Assembly: GCA_025526995.1 (NCBI GenBank)
Contig: JAHLKG010000009.1
Coordinates: 744,001-808,000 of the forward strand
Direction: 5' to 3'
Origin: Powellomyces hirtus
Taxonomy: Eukaryota; Chytridiomycota; Chytridiomycetes; Spizellomycetales; Powellomycetaceae
DNA length: 64,000 nucleotides
Of this stretch, positions 22,620-32,945 are shown one piece after another; position 1 is the first letter of the stretch; every line of letters begins with the position of its first letter. A program made the position numbers and the translations under genes. Under the pieces are notes generated by a model. It ran no database searches and had not been told where the DNA came from. It was given only the letters and a program-made list of their open reading frames with translations.

Positions 22620-23817
22620 ATGTCATCTCTCTCACTATCGACTGGCGCGAATCAATACGGATACCGAATTCACAAAATGAAACAAACATTCCTCGATCTA
22701 GCCGACGACGCACCGTCGGCCGAAGGCGCAGCTGTGGCGGCGGCGGCGACGGCCAACGACTGGGTTCTCGTAGCGTCGCTGCAGAACCCGACGATTGAAG
22801 TGTACAAGCTGCAGAACACGGATTTCTGCATCAAGGTCGTGGCGGAATTGAACTGCACGCCAGAAACGGCGTTTGATATGCTGGCGGATATCACCAAACG
22901 GGGAGAGTGGGATGATCTTTGTAAGTGTTGCTCTGCCAAGGGTGGGGTACAATGAAGCCCTGCGGAACACTGACGCGTATTGGCTTGTGTTTTTCCCCGA
23001 TAGGCGAGGAGTCGGGTATTGTCGAGATTGTGGACAAGGCGACCCGAGTGCAGTTCATGAAGACAAAAGGCGTGTGGCCAGCATCCCCACGCGACACCCT
23101 CATTCTCGCGCACGTAGAGCGGTAAGCACCGGGCATCACTCACCCCTCCTCGGGACACCCCAGGCCTTATCCTGACGCCTCAATCTCGTGCAGACTTTCG
23201 GATGGACGGTATCTGAATGTAGCGCAGTCTGTTGAACATTCCCGGTACCCGCCACGGGAAGCAGAAGGCATTGTCCGGATGGAGGCCAAGATCTCGGGCC
23301 AGATTGTAGGTCCGACGCTGGACAACAAGCCGGGAAAATGTCGCGTTATTCAAGTCAACGATGGGGATCTCAAAGGATGGATTCCCAAAAGCGTCATTGG
23401 TTTCATAGGTAAGCGCAAAGCAAGCAAGCACCAGCTTTTAATCGCCATACAATCCAAGATCTCATGGCGTCCGTCCCCATTTCAGCGACCAAATCTATAC
23501 CTAACAGCTTCAAGAAGCTAGACAGCATCCTTAGAGAGCTAGACCAAATCACAGTGTCGGGCATGATCGCCAAAGCCGAGAGCGATGACGAGATATCCGA
23601 CGAGCCAACTCCGGGAACCCCATTCACGCCTACGATGAACAACTTGATGCCCCTGACCGTCATAACGTCTCCATCCGCTTACCAGAAAAGCTACCCGGCC
23701 GCACGCCGACTGGTCCGCAGATTGCGCGCTTTTTTGGACTGGTGGAACCCGTTTTTGGTCACTCTATATATTTTCGCGAAGACTTACAATGCCGCCCGAC
23801 GCAGAATCGCAAACTGA
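22620..23817 (+). CDS. START-domain lipid-transfer-like protein with a C-terminal membrane segment
   Basis: Four exons (22620-22920, 23004-23121, 23194-23408, 23486-23817) join in frame to 321 residues. From about residue 50 the sequence has START-domain features: WVLVASLQNPTIEVYKLQNT, CIKVVAELNCTPETAFDMLAD and KRGEWDDLCEES. These are followed by FMKTKGVWPASPRDTLILAHVER, GQIVGPTLDNKPGKCRVIQV and KGWIPKSVIGFI. The fold binds a hydrophobic ligand such as a sterol or phospholipid. After the domain come an acidic linker and a C-terminal hydrophobic stretch (AFLDWWNPFLVTLYIFAKTY) near the end, suggesting a tail-anchored protein. The ATG at 22620 was chosen because no ATG lies upstream in frame. 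The ligand is unknown. Confidence 0.8.
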
Positions 23818-24203
23818 CACGCGGGTTGCTACTGATCTCCCCGCTTCCATATCTTTCATTTTTAATAATATATTATCCCATTCTGCAACTATCACCACTG
23901 ATTGAAATGTCTCAATCCGAACATGTCTCGAAAATGCGGATGAATGGAAGGTTTGATGAGAGGGGTGACTTTTGATTTCAGAACGGTGGTGACATAAATT
24001 GTCGATTCCTACGGACCGTGTACCTTCCGATAACTCAACTCTTCCCTCTTCCCTCTAAAGCTAAATGCGAATGACTGGGAAGACTAGATAAAAAGAGATT
24101 CTGCTACAATTGGTGCATGTGTGCATGTGATGTGACTAAGTTGGCACGATGCAATGATTGGATGCATGTGGTGCAGGGTGCCGTACTTCGTAGTCCAGCT
24201 GCT
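23818..24203. other. Convergent 3' intergenic region
   Basis: A tail-to-tail interval of 386 bp between the START-domain gene and ACADSB. It is AT-rich with TTTAATAATATATTATCCC near 23860. No gene is seen. Confidence 0.4.
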
Positions 24204-25838
24204 TTACTGGTAGTCCTTCTTTATCAGCTTGGCAATGGTCTGCAGCTGGATGTTGGAGGTACCCTCGTAGATGGCTCCAATCTTGGCGTCACGGTAGAAC
24301 TTCTCCAATCCAAAGTCACGGGTGAATCCAACTCCACCAACCCATTCGATGGCCTTGCTGGCAGCCTTCTCAGCAACCTGGGAGGCGTACAGCTTGGCCA
24401 TGGCGGCCTCCTTGACAAAGTTGGCGCCTTCCTGCTTCAAGCGGGCAGCGTTGTAAGTCAGAAGACGAGCGGCCTCAAGCTCAGTGGCGACCTGCGCAAC
24501 TTGGTGTTGGATGCCCTAGATGCCGGAACAAACATTTCAGTTTCTGCTGCAAACTTCGATAAGAGATGGAATTTTCCAAACGCACCTGGAAGTCAATGAC
24601 GGCGGTTCCGAACTGCTTCCTTTGAGCCATGTAAGGGAGGGCGATGTCCAGGGATCCCTGGGCAATACCAATCATTTGGGCGGCGATACCGATACGTCCC
24701 TCGTTAAGGATCTCGATGGCGTACTTGTAACCTTTGCCGATTTCACCAACAATGTTCTCCTCGGGGACCTCGACGTCCTCGAAAGACAATTCGCAGGTGG
24801 AGGAGGACTTGATACCAAGCTTCTTCTCCTTCTTGGCAATGGTGACGCCCCACTCCTTCTCAACCACGAAGCAGGTAATACCCTTGTAACCCTTGCTGGG
24901 GTCAACGTTGGCGAACACGAGGAAGATACCGGCTTCGCCAGAGTTGGTGATCCACATCTTTCCTCCGTTAATGATGTACTTGTTACCCTTCTTCACGGCG
25001 GTGGTAGCGAGGGCAAAAGCGTCAGATCCAGCGCCAGCCTCAGTAAGACCGAAAGAACCAACGGTGTCGGTCGCCAAACGGGTCAGGTATTTCTCTTTCA
25101 AGTAGTCAGATGCGTGGTGACGGAGCACGGTGTTGACAAGGGTGTTGTGTACGTCGCAGGCAACGGACACTGACGCGTCAACCCTAGCAAGCTCCTCGAC
25201 AGCGAGGATGGCAGCAGTGAAGGACATGCCAGCTCCTCCGTGCTCCTCGGCAGTCTCAATACCCATCAACTAAGGAAATAATCAGTCAGAATTGTAGAGA
25301 TCTCTGGCTACAATCGCATTCAACAGTAGAGTCCCGATGACTACTCACGCCTTGCTCGAAAAGACCGTCCCAAATTGGCTTTGTCATCATCTCTGACTCG
25401 TCCATCGCGAATGCCTGCGGCTTGACGGTCTCCTGGGCGAACTTGCGAACTATGGGAGAAAGTTGTGAGAAGACGCTCCGATTTGATACTGGGCGCGCGT
25501 CCCTCCCATCCAAGCTCTATGCAGGCTCGAGCCAGCCAACCGGTCCCGTCCCACTCCACCCCCTCTTTTCCGACAAGCACGCTCTAAGCAAGTACATACC
25601 GGCATCGCGAAGCATCTCCTCCTCCTCGGTGAACTTGTGCAGGGAAGGCATTTCCATCTCGCGAGCAACGGCAGATTGCGAGAACTGTCTGCATTGCGGA
25701 ACCCAAATAAAACATAAATATAATGCACTGTAATGGATGAAGACAAATGGAGACATACCTCACGGAAGAGAGAGCCCTCAATGGGCTGGCGGTGCGAGCC
25801 AGGCGAGCGGCCAGATTGAGTCTCATTACAGATGCCAT
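24204..25838 (-). CDS. ACADSB: Mitochondrial short/branched-chain acyl-CoA dehydrogenase
   Basis: This FAD enzyme converts short/branched acyl-CoA (for example 2-methylbutyryl-CoA from isoleucine) to the enoyl-CoA, passing electrons to ETF. The N-terminus ([20 protein letters not shown]) is a typical arginine-rich mitochondrial presequence, and the mature part begins near [11 protein letters not shown]. Conserved blocks are [67 protein letters not shown] and [18 protein letters not shown]. The FAD/active-site region is [13 protein letters not shown] then [18 protein letters not shown], in which the Glu of IYEG is the expected catalytic base. The closest family match is ACADSB rather than ACADS, judged by the [16 protein letters not shown] and [13 protein letters not shown] patterns. 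There are several short introns, one after the presequence. Confidence 0.92.
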
Positions 25839-26669
25839 TTTTTCCGAGATGGGTATGTGATTGCGATGAGCGAGGCTGTAGGAAGGCGGAAAGCGGGTAT
25901 CAGAGGGGATGCTTGACGGAAAAGCGAGTGCCGCAGGACCAGAAGAAGTTGATATATATATACATGTGTATTCAGCCGACTACACACCTGATGAGGAGAG
26001 TGGGAACACCAGGAAAAATAAAAAAAGCAGCAGGAACGAGGAGGAAGGTGTATGGCAAAGGCGCGTGCGAAGGGGATAAAAGGGGTCACACGGGCTGTCC
26101 TGTGCAAGGCCAAGTGCGGGGAGACGCGGACGAATTGACCCAATAGAACCATAGACCTTGGCCTGACCAGAGACCTTGAACCATAGACCCAAGGCAAGCA
26201 AAGCAAGCAAGACTTATTAATACATTCCTAGCCCCTCCCTCATCTTGACATGTCGTAAATATGAAAAACTCTGATAAAGAATTAGGTCGTAAAACAAAGA
26301 CTCCCAAAGTGAAGTGGGTTATTCCATTTATCATACTTTACTAGAGCCGTCATGTGCCTCTGCTCATGTGACTTTCATTTGTCCCAAAGAAGAAAGTCAC
26401 AGGGAATCCCATATGTAGTCAGATGTGGAGAACGCGTCCGCGTGACAAACGAAAGGCATTCGAGATTTCTCACACTGACTGTCCCTTCCTGCCCGTCGTC
26501 CCTCTTTGATCGTTTTTCGTCTTGTGAACTCGTGGCTAAACCAGCGATACATTCAGGGCATTCCAATTTCCATTACATTGATCAGAGTCAAACCTCTATT
26601 TCACACTTGTACATACAGCGTTGTCACTGTGTCAAGTACTTTCCATCTTGCGAACAAACAACACCAAAT
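25839..26669. promoter_or_regulatory. Divergent upstream region, ACADSB and the p62-like gene
   Basis: An 831 bp head-to-head interval. Open frames occur on both strands but are low-complexity or unlike known proteins. A run of T and A lies near 25955-25965. No conserved coding exon was found; both promoters must lie here. Confidence 0.4.
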
Positions 26670-28571
26670 ATGGCTCTGGCCGCACACACAGACTATCTAC
26701 AAAAATGTGATCTAAAAACTCCTATTCTCACCGTCGAGTACGCTGGTGCAACCAGGCGGACTCACTTGGACAGCCCAGACAGAGTCGAGGAGCTATGTAG
26801 ACTTATGTGGGAAATTCCCACATCCGAGACTCTCCAGCTCAGTGTCGCCTCTGAGAAGGATGGAAAGGAAACATGGGAACAGAATGAGTAAATGTGGTCA
26901 TGCATCCAATTGCGTACGACGTCTCATTGATTCGCTCTATTTGACATAACCTTAGACATATTGAGCAATTGGTAACGTCGGCGTTGGCAAGAAACCCAGG
27001 CGAGGTGCGGATCAAGGCTCGCCTTGTCGATGCCGATGAGCGTGACGAAACTTGGTCCGCGCTATCAGTGATAGACTCTCCGGGATACGAATCCGACTCG
27101 AGCTCCAACTCCGACGCATTTGTCGTAGTAAACAACGGCTTTGAGGACGACAGCCCGAAACCAAAGAAGGCAAAGCAGCTCCATGACAAACCAACTAACG
27201 CAATCATAACGGGCGCAAAGACGGACGGCGACGAGCTCGACGGTAGTGTTGGGTCATCAGTTGCAGTTGTCCCGGCGTCCCTCGTGCGCAAGCTTCTAGA
27301 CGCAGAGACAGAGGACACGGAGGCACTTATGATGACCTTATCGTCAATGGGCAGTGACTCTTCCGCTTCGGGTACTGCTGATCAGAATGGTGAAACTGAT
27401 GGGGCTAGTCAAGTGAGTCAGTTACAACCGATATTAAAACCCACACGTGTTGCTGCGTGCGCATCTATTGGGAACGATGAGCAACTGCCATTTCATGTAA
27501 ACACTATCTAAATGTGAACTTGGTTCCATTTGATCTTGTGTCTTGATTTCAGGACACGGACCCTTTCGACGCAATCGAAATGGAGCTTCAAAATCCGATT
27601 TATGGAAACCAAGAAACCGAAAGCAATTCGCTCGAACTGAGCAGCTCTATGGAAGACCCCATCACACTCAAGACGGACCCAGACATGAAAACAACAAAGA
27701 ATGAAGTGGAGCAAATCGGACACGAAAATGGAGCTGACGGGGCGGGCTCTGACACCTTCGATTCTTTCCTGGCCTCGGTCCGCCCGTTGGTGAATGAACT
27801 ATTGTCCAAATTGGAGGGCCATCCGCAGCATATCCCGGCACTCATTGCCCATTTTGGGGAAACATTGGGTGCCCACAATTGGGGTCTCACCGTCATCGAC
27901 AGCGAGAACAATGTGATGGGCGCGCTCGCTACTCATCTTGTTGATTCTTCTTCTGGATCACAGGCTCCTGTCCAGAGTCAGGAGGCAAAGAAAGTCACAA
28001 CATCGACGACCGCTTCGGACGCAGTGGAGACGCGCCCATACGTCTGGAAAAATGTCATATGCGATGGGTGTGAGCAACGTCACATCACCGGCCCTCGCTA
28101 CAAATGCAACGTTTGTCCTGATTTCGACTTGTGTCAGAAATGTTATCGACACCGCCGCATGCACCGCCATGAAGCTTTTGAAAAGCACGAAGATGGAAGC
28201 AAGCTGTGGGTGGGCGTCTCGTGTGACGGATGTGGCAAACGGGCGTTCTCTGGGACCAGATGGAGATGCAGCGAATGCATGGACTTTGGTGAGCAGAATG
28301 CGATCACCAAACCTTGCATGATGATTTTATGGACATTGTTACTCACATTAGCCTTTTTGTTTCAGATCTGTGTGATTCGTGCCATACCATGCACCCTACG
28401 CTTCATATCCCCTGGCACTACTTTAGGCCTGTTTTCCATCACGCCCTCCATGAGCAGCTGCGAAAAATGGGCTTTACGAATGAGTATTGGAACCAGGCGC
28501 TCCTGGAGGATTTCAATGGTGACATGGAGAAGGTGGTCGCAGCCCTCATCGGCAATCCGGGCCCCAACTGA
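26670..28571 (+). CDS. PB1-like / double ZZ finger / UBA protein (p62-class autophagy receptor candidate)
   Basis: Four exons (26670-26887, 26956-27496, 27553-28288, 28366-28571) join in frame to 566 residues. Residues about 15-98 look like a PB1 domain: a basic first strand (LTVEYAGATRRTHL), an acidic loop (EKDGKETWEQNEHIEQL) and a last strand (EVRIKARLV). A candidate LC3-interacting motif, RDETWSALSVID, has its core W-x-x-L at residues 106-109; a second candidate is DAFVVV. Two ZZ-type zinc fingers lie near residues 423-460 (CDGC...CNVCPDFDLCQKC) and 474-515 (CDGC...CSECMDFDLCDSC). The C-terminal 45 residues (LHEQLRKMGFTNEYWNQALLE...) form a UBA domain. No FW (four-tryptophan) domain is seen, so it is closer in layout to p62/SQSTM1 than to fungal Nbr1. 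The role in selective autophagy is inferred. Confidence 0.75.
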
Positions 28572-29092
28572 TCACTCAAGCGTGACTTGTTCCTTCGTTT
28601 GCATGCTTGGGCTGATCTTTCGTTTGATCCTGGGGCCTCTCGAGACCCCACATTGCTCTTTGCTATATCCTTCAAAGTTTTCCGGCCCTGAACTGGTTGT
28701 GACCCCCTACCCTATTTCCTTGTACATATCCTCATAAGTTCCCCACATTCCTCATCCCTGCCTGTTATGTGCTTGTAGTCCAAAAATGTGTATATCCTGT
28801 GCCCAAATATTGCATGCGCTTCTTTTCCCTGGTTTCGATGCTTAGTGCATGCTTTATCTAGCCAAAAATATTTCACGTCCCGACGATAGGGATGTGCTTG
28901 TAGGGTTGTGTTTTCAGTATTTTGGTGTTTTCGACGTTCCCTCAAACAAACGCACTGGTCAACGAGTTCATGCTGCGGAGAGCGGCCTTGCTAGTATCGA
29001 AACAGTATCGTATACCCCGGGGTAACACTGTGATTTTCCTTCCAGTCGACCGCATACAATACAATTTGTCACCCCAAGTTTGGGCCCCCAAA
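28572..29092. other. Interval between the p62-like gene and PUS7
   Basis: A 521 bp interval between genes in the same direction, holding the 3' UTR and the PUS7 promoter. Open frame runs upstream of the PUS7 start (from 28922) without conserved residues. No other gene is seen. Confidence 0.4.
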
Positions 29093-31807
29093 ATGTCAAC
29101 CATTCCTCAAGTTGCCGACTCGGCCAAGCGTCCGCTAGCGGGAGACGACGTTCCATCAGTTGCCGAGGATGACAACCAAAGCAAGCGCGCGCGTAAGGAA
29201 AACGTTGACGACGAGGCGGCTTTTGAAGCGGAGAAGAAGGAAGGAGACGCGGCGGACCCGTCAAAAACTGCCGTTGGAACCAGTGACGTTATAGCGAGGA
29301 AAGTGCTCAAGGAGGAAGATGTGGGGATAACGGCGTACATTGCGCCCGAGCTCAAGGGGTTTACGGGGATACTAAAGTCGAGGTAAGGAGCGGACGTGGG
29401 ATGTGTATATCGCCAGAGGTGAGTTTGCGTTTGACACGCGGATATCTGATTTTCTTCCGCGCGCAGGTACACGGATTTCCAAGTGAATGAAGTGACCCCG
29501 GATGGACAGATTGTGCATCTCGTATCGACGGTCGCGCCAGCGGCTCCCGAGGCGGCGCCGGAACCCTCGGCTGAAGTCAAGGAGGTACTGCGCGTTCTCT
29601 CTCTGCATGATGAAATCAAGACGGACTTTTGCTGATGAGGCTCTGATTTACAGGCTAATGAGGATCAGGTTTATGTGGAGCTCGGGGACCTGATTGGAGA
29701 TGATACATTCATAGAGAACCTGAAGAAGATGGTAGCGGATATCAAAGCAAGCCGCATGCCCGTCACTGAGCACAAGGACGAGACGATAATAGCAGAAACA
29801 CCGGCCGCAACCGACGCTACTTCCGAATCACTCATTGCCAATACCACATCCACCCCCGCACCCGCTCTTCCGGAGCCACTCACCGTCAACATACCCACCA
29901 AAGAAACCCGCACCAAGATCCACATGTGCGTCAAAGAGCATTTCGGATCCCTGATCGACACGCAGGGCGCTGAAGGCGGTGATTTGGTGTTCCGTGCCAA
30001 AACCAACGAAAAGCGCAGCGCGCGGAATAAGAACGATAAGAAGGAGAAAGGTGGGAAGGGGAAGGGAGCGAAAAACAGCGAATGGAGACGGTACAAGACC
30101 AAGGATGAGTGGGATGTCGCGGGTGGACAGTACACAGAGTTTACACTGTATAAGGAAAATGTGGATACTTTGAACGCAATCTCTAAGATTGCGAGCTTGT
30201 TGAGGTGGGTGGCTGTGTATGAGACCACTCAATTGCGATAACTTCCTCTTTGAAACGTCAGTAACGTCCCAATACGATATAGGTTGCGGAATAAGGCCTT
30301 CTCGTACGCAGGCTCCAAAGACAAACGCGCAGTCACGACCCAGAAGGTTGCCATCTCTAGAATCCCCCCCTCCAGACTTGAGGCTATGAACAAGGGGCTG
30401 CGCGGTATGTCCCTGGGTGACTTTAGGATGCGCAAAGAACAAATAACGCTCGGGGAACTGAAAGGCAATCATTTCAAAATTGCACTTCGGTAAGGAAATA
30501 TCAAGCATCATTTCTGTCATGTGTGAGTACAACCTTTTTGTTTGTTATTGACTTTCCCTACTTGTGCACAGTGACGTGGAATGCGAATCCGTTGAATCAG
30601 TCGAACTAGCCCTCCAATCATTACGGGACTACGGCTTCATCAACTATTTCGGAATGCAGCGCTTCGGTACGCGGTCACTGCCAACCTACGCCGTTGGCAT
30701 CGCGTACCTCAATGGCGAGTTTGAAAAAGCCGTGAACTACATCATGGAACCCAAAGACGGAGGTAAAAACCGCAAACACATCACACTCACAGCAACCATT
30801 TCATTGACACGATTCATACTCCATTCTGCCCAGATCGCCAAGACGTTCTAGAAGCCCGCCTTCTCTGGATGACCCAAAAAGACGCCGCCGGTGCCCTCAA
30901 AGGTTTCCCCAAACACTGCCTTGCCGAACGCTCCGTACTCGGGTACTTCAAAAGCAAAGACCGCCACTCGGATTTCCTCGGGGCTCTCGAAGCCATCCCG
31001 CGTAACCTCCGCACCATGTACCTGCACTCGTACCAGTCCCTTGTGTGGAACCATATGGCGTCGGAACGGCTCCGCCTCTATGGCCGGAAGCCTGTCGTGG
31101 GTGATTTGGTTGATGTTACACCATCTGACATTAACAACACGACCGCTGATGATATCGATGATATGGACCTTGACCCGGAGAACGAGATTGAAGCGGATGT
31201 AACAGACACGCAACCAGAGAACAGCAAACGCAAAGAAGTGATTGTTAAACTCATCGAAACCGATCAGGAGGCTGCTACCTACGACATGGCCCAGGTTGTG
31301 CTGCCCATGCCGGGCCACCAGATCCAGTACCCGACCCACGCGATCAGGGAGCTTTATAGCACGTTCATGAGCACCCATGGCGTTGATCCGTTCAACATGG
31401 TCCGGAAACACAGGACCGCTAGCTTGCCGGGCTCGTACCGGAAGATTTTGGGCAAGGCGGAGGATTTTGCCTGGTACGTCTGACATGACTGTACAGCTTC
31501 CCGCCGTTTGTGCGTCTTATTTCTAACATACTAACCCACACTGTATTTCCACAGGCAAATCCTCCGCTACACCGACCCCGAGCAAGACCTCATGCTAACC
31601 GACATGGACCGCGTGCAAGGCAAGCCCGAACCCGTCTCTCTTCCCGACGGTGCTCGCCTGGGCGTCGTTGTCGAGTTCACCCTGGGCGCATCCCAATACG
31701 CCACCATGGCGCTCCGCGAATGCACAAAGATGGCGACGGCGGCGGGACACCATGAGGAGAAATGGACTACCAGCCAGAATCGGAATGCGGAGGCGGGGAA
31801 AAGTTGA
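29093..31807 (+). CDS. PUS7: tRNA/snRNA pseudouridine synthase Pus7 (TruD family)
   Basis: Pus7 isomerises uridine 13 of tRNAs and positions in U2 snRNA, 5S rRNA and mRNA. The start at 29093 (ATGTCAACC) follows AAA in a good context. The N-terminus is lysine-rich and disordered, then GFTGILKSRYTDFQVNE gives the TruD opening. A charged insert with KKEKGGKGKGAK is followed by WRRYKTKDEW. The catalytic motif SYAGSKDKRAVTTQ (Asp of SKDKRA) lies near 30300-30350. Then FGMQRFGTR, EARLLWMTQKD, RNLRTMYLHSYQSLVWN and MPGHQIQYPTH follow, as in the family. The last exon begins with QILRYTDPEQ near 31555 and ends at 31807 after LGASQYATMALRE. Seven or eight exons; introns are about 50-80 bp. Confidence 0.92.
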
Positions 31808-32945
31808 AAAGAGGCGCGGCGTAGGGAGTAGCATGGGATGGGTCGTAGTGGTAGCTTACGTAGATTATATTTTTTTTTGAATAGAAAGTAATCTTGAAAG
31901 AACTTTGGCAAAACCAACCCAGTCGCTCTCCTCTTCATCTGAACACCTCAACCTGCATTCGCCACCATATAAGGCAAATTATAATAATAGAAGAAATCAC
32001 ATTATGTCATATTCGGGCCAAAACTACATACATGAATACCGTTTCAGCCACCACCCCAGGCCGGCCCAGCTCAAAGCCTGTCTCTATCCAAAAATCCCCA
32101 AAAACAGCATCCACATATAACCTTCCCCACATGGCATCCCTAACCCAACACATCAAGCGGTATCCAAACTAAAATAACTAACCAACTACCTAACATACAA
32201 ACTCCAAAACGAATATATATATATATAACTCGACGCTCGCGCCTACTGAACAACACCCGACGCCACAACACCATGCATCGGTCGTCGTCGACACGACGTT
32301 TGCCGCACGGACGCCATGAGCGGTGTTCGGGATGTGGGCTGTTGGGGTTGCTGGCAAGGTGGTGGTTGGTGTAGGTGAGGGTTGGACGACGGCGGGCTAT
32401 GCGCTGCGTGCTCGAGCAGGTTGCGTTGGATGTTGGCGGTGAGGATGTTGAGCATGGTTGTGGCACGGATTCGCTGTGTGTGTGTGTGTGTGGGTGTGTG
32501 CGAATGAAGGACGAGGTTTTTTCGATGGGTGATATGGTGGTGTTTCTTATTGAGTGTAAATTGGTGACGGCGTGAGACGAGGAGCTGCCCTTTTTTGTGC
32601 GATTTGTTCTTCTTGGATTGAAGAGTCAACATGCCGAGGAAGAACTCCGGAAGGCGGGTGACGCGCTTTGTTGTGCTGACAATTTTTGGCGAGGGCTACG
32701 GGCTTTTTTGCGTTTCCCCTGAGCGTGTGAGGCGTTTGATCATGTTCCGATGCTGACAAAGCCAAGTCAAAAGCGCGTCTACTGACCGCCATAAAACGTT
32801 TCATGGTCGACCAGCAAAAGAATAACGATTCATGGATGTTTTATTTGACAAATTTCTCAGAACAATAAAAGACATTTACAGGAAATGAGTGATTCGAACC
32901 ACACATGCTCAAAAACTATCGCGAACGGTAAATCCCATAGGCTAT
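31808..32945. other. Convergent interval with simple repeats
   Basis: A tail-to-tail interval of 1.1 kb between PUS7 and the HAM1-like gene. It contains an AT dinucleotide run at 32213-32228, a TG run near 32473-32492 and AT-rich stretches near 31965-32000. A small open frame on the minus strand is listed separately. I see no other supported gene. Confidence 0.45.
32243..32455 (-). CDS. Possible 70-residue proline/histidine/glutamine-rich protein
   Basis: A short ATG-started frame (MLNILTANIQRNLLEHAAHS...). Open sequence upstream to 32632 is lysine-rich and then crosses a CA-repeat, and looks non-coding. I do not recognise the product and there is no supporting homology. It is given only because it is the best frame in this interval. 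It may be chance. Confidence 0.2.
   Translation of the reverse strand: MLNILTANIQRNLLEHAAHSPPSSNPHLHQPPPCQQPQQPTSRTPLMASVRQTSCRRRPMHGVVASGVVQ

Noticed and set aside
26670..28571. Naming the double-ZZ protein Nbr1
   Set aside because: No FW (four-tryptophan) domain is visible, so only a p62-class resemblance is claimed.
30848..31486. A 212-residue minus-strand frame
   Set aside because: It is antisense to the PUS7 exon, whose own frame carries conserved motifs.
32473..32492. TG-rich run as part of a mobile element
   Set aside because: It is a plain dinucleotide microsatellite without flanking repeats or coding remnants.
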